Below are positions 62,996-64,000 of a stretch of DNA of 64,000 nucleotides, piece after piece. The translations under genes were made by a program, and so were the position numbers. Within the stretch, counting starts at the first letter, position 1, and each line of letters begins with the position of its first letter. A model generated the notes under the pieces. The model was not told the DNA's origin and made no database searches. It saw nothing but the letters and a program-made list of their open reading frames with translations. Source of the stretch: Haloferax litoreum (lineage in GTDB: Archaea; Halobacteriota; Halobacteria; Halobacteriales; Haloferacaceae); assembly GCF_009674605.1 (NCBI RefSeq), contig NZ_WKJO01000002.1:186001-250000 (forward strand). Direction: 5' to 3'.

Positions 62996-64000
62996 ATGAT
63001 AGAGAAACTCAATCGCCGTTCGTTCCTCAAGGCCACGGGGGCAACTGCAACGGTCGGTTCGGCGGCACTGGCGGGGTGCACAGGGAGTAGTGGCAGCGAT
63101 TCTACCGAGACCACGGCGTCGGGTGGCGACGACTCGGGAGACGCAGAGACGACGGAGGCAGAGACCACGTCGGAGAGCGAAGAGCTGTCTGACACCCTGA
63201 AGTTCTACTCGTGGGGTGGGTCGACCCAGGAAGCGCTCACGAAGCACGTCATCGAGCCGTTCGAAGAAGAGTACGGCGTGACGGTCGAACAGTCCAGTTT
63301 CGGTGGTCAGGACAAGATGCTGGCCAACGTTCGGTCCAGTCCCGAAGGGTCGTACGACATCATCATGCCGTCGACGTCGACGGCCTACGCGGCGTCGAAG
63401 CAGGGACTCGTCGAGCCCCTGCGTCTCGACAACATCGAGACGTGGTCGAACCTCCTGCCGGTGTTCCAGGACTTCAACATCGACCCCGGACAAAAAGCGC
63501 ACGTCGCACCGCTGTACTACGGGACCATCGGGATGGGCTACAACAAAGACTACGTCGACGCCTCGAACGGCCTGTCGTGGGACATGACGTTCGACGACGA
63601 GTTCGAAGGTAAAGTCGCCATCGAGGGCGTCCCGTACGTCCGCGTGTTCACGACTGCGCTCAAACTGGGTATGAACCCGAACAAGATGGTCGGTGACGCC
63701 GGTTCGTACGAAGAAGGCGTCAAGAAGGTGTACGACGCGATGGCAGAACAGCACCCCCTCGTCAAGAAGTACTGGACGAGCGGCCAGGAGCTGACGTCGC
63801 TGTTCTCCAACGAGTCGGCCTACGTCGGAGAAGCGTGGGGCGGTCGTATCCTCTCGCTGCAGGACGAAGGCTTCGACAACCTCGGATACGGTATCCCGGA
63901 GGAAGGTGCCTACGGGTTCACCGACACGCTGGCGGTCGCGAAGGGCTCGAAGAACCGGTACACTGCAGAGAAGTTCATCGAGTTCGCCTATCAGGACGAC
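62996..64000 (+). CDS. PotD-like polyamine/solute-binding lipoprotein (partial at right edge)
   Basis: The first 335 residues of a Tat-exported lipoprotein. MIEKLNRRSFLKATGATATV then AALAGC is a Tat/lipobox signal, followed by a Ser/Thr/Glu-rich linker to about residue 65. The binding domain starts LKFYSWGGSTQEALTKHVIE, then VTVEQSSFGGQDKMLANVRS, LYYGTIGMGYNKDYVD and SAYVGEAWGGRILSLQDEG, as in spermidine/putrescine-binding PotD and other family 1/8 binding proteins. The frame continues beyond the window. It suggests a second importer, possibly for polyamines, downstream of the amine-catabolism genes. Confidence 0.88.
   Translation, partial: MIEKLNRRSFLKATGATATVGSAALAGCTGSSGSDSTETTASGGDDSGDAETTEAETTSESEELSDTLKFYSWGGSTQEALTKHVIEPFEEEYGVTVEQSSFGGQDKMLANVRSSPEGSYDIIMPSTSTAYAASKQGLVEPLRLDNIETWSNLLPVFQDFNIDPGQKAHVAPLYYGTIGMGYNKDYVDASNGLSWDMTFDDEFEGKVAIEGVPYVRVFTTALKLGMNPNKMVGDAGSYEEGVKKVYDAMAEQHPLVKKYWTSGQELTSLFSNESAYVGEAWGGRILSLQDEGFDNLGYGIPEEGAYGFTDTLAVAKGSKNRYTAEKFIEFAYQDD

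Noticed and set aside
1-64000. CRISPR array, tRNA or rRNA genes, insertion sequences
   Set aside because: Reading the intergenic stretches showed no regularly spaced repeats, no cloverleaf-like sequence with a T-loop motif, and no transposase. This was by eye, so a small degenerate element could be missed.

Overview
The window looks like chromosomal DNA of a halophilic archaeon (class Halobacteria, probably Haloferax-like). The evidence is acidic proteins, high-GC codons, twin-arginine lipoprotein signals, a TATA-binding protein and a TFB, archaeal TATA boxes about 25-30 bp before start codons (leaderless transcripts), many ATGA/GTGA gene overlaps, HTH-10 and Lrp regulators, and a Mrp-type antiporter operon. 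I see no rRNA, tRNA, CRISPR array or recognisable insertion sequence.

Layout. 1-8.3 kb: secreted and envelope genes (GlcG/HbpS-like protein, GH5-like Tat lipoprotein, beta-helix protein, PQQ-propeller protein with a membrane partner, MFS permease) and a TBP gene. 8.6-11.5 kb: a 49-residue zinc ribbon, a UspA protein and an APC permease fused to two UspA domains. 11.5-21.8 kb: an AidB-like acyl-CoA dehydrogenase divergent from a five-gene catabolic cluster (HyuA, HyuB, isochorismatase-fold amidohydrolase, class III CoA transferase, DRE-TIM lyase/synthase), followed by HTH-10 and Lrp regulators. 22.4-29.9 kb: a Mrp/Mnh cation:proton antiporter operon (E-F-G-DUF4040/MbhE-B-C-D-D-D). 30-35.3 kb: FNT-family channel with a small membrane partner, class V aminotransferase, ZIP-like protein, methyltransferase and a degenerate RNA-ligase-like protein. 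35.5-39.2 kb: AMP-forming acyl-CoA synthetase, TFB and a small halophilic protein. 39.2-64 kb: a large amino-acid/amine catabolism island: two aldehyde dehydrogenases, glutamate dehydrogenase, two class III aminotransferases, a five-gene CoA-transferase/thiolase/HMGCS-like/DUF35 operon, MoaD-like protein, Lrp regulator, tungsten-type aldehyde oxidoreductase, a complete LIV-type ABC transporter, an M20 deacylase, two DAO-type flavoproteins, and a PotD-like binding protein cut by the window end.

Working together. The 39-64 kb island reads as uptake of amino acids or polyamines (LIV and PotD-like importers), deamination (aminotransferases, GDH, flavin oxidases), aldehyde oxidation (ALDHs, AOR) and conversion of acids to CoA esters for thiolysis (acyl-CoA synthetase, Gct-type CoA transferase, thiolase, MmsA). 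The 13.5-20.6 kb cluster probably opens a cyclic amide with HyuAB, hydrolyses the product, activates the acid with a CoA transferase and cleaves or condenses it with the DRE-TIM enzyme. The substrate is not known.

Most notable points: (1) three genes (a Mrp D subunit, MnhG, AOR) are each put out of frame by one base missing from a G/C homopolymer, which suggests sequence error or a shared mutation type; (2) an HMGCS-like protein lacking its catalytic Cys and His lies between thiolase and DUF35 genes; (3) an RNA-ligase-like protein has lost the nucleotidyl-accepting Lys; (4) short leader ORFs precede several genes; (5) a perfect 14-bp palindrome lies beside the TATA box of the HyuAB cluster.
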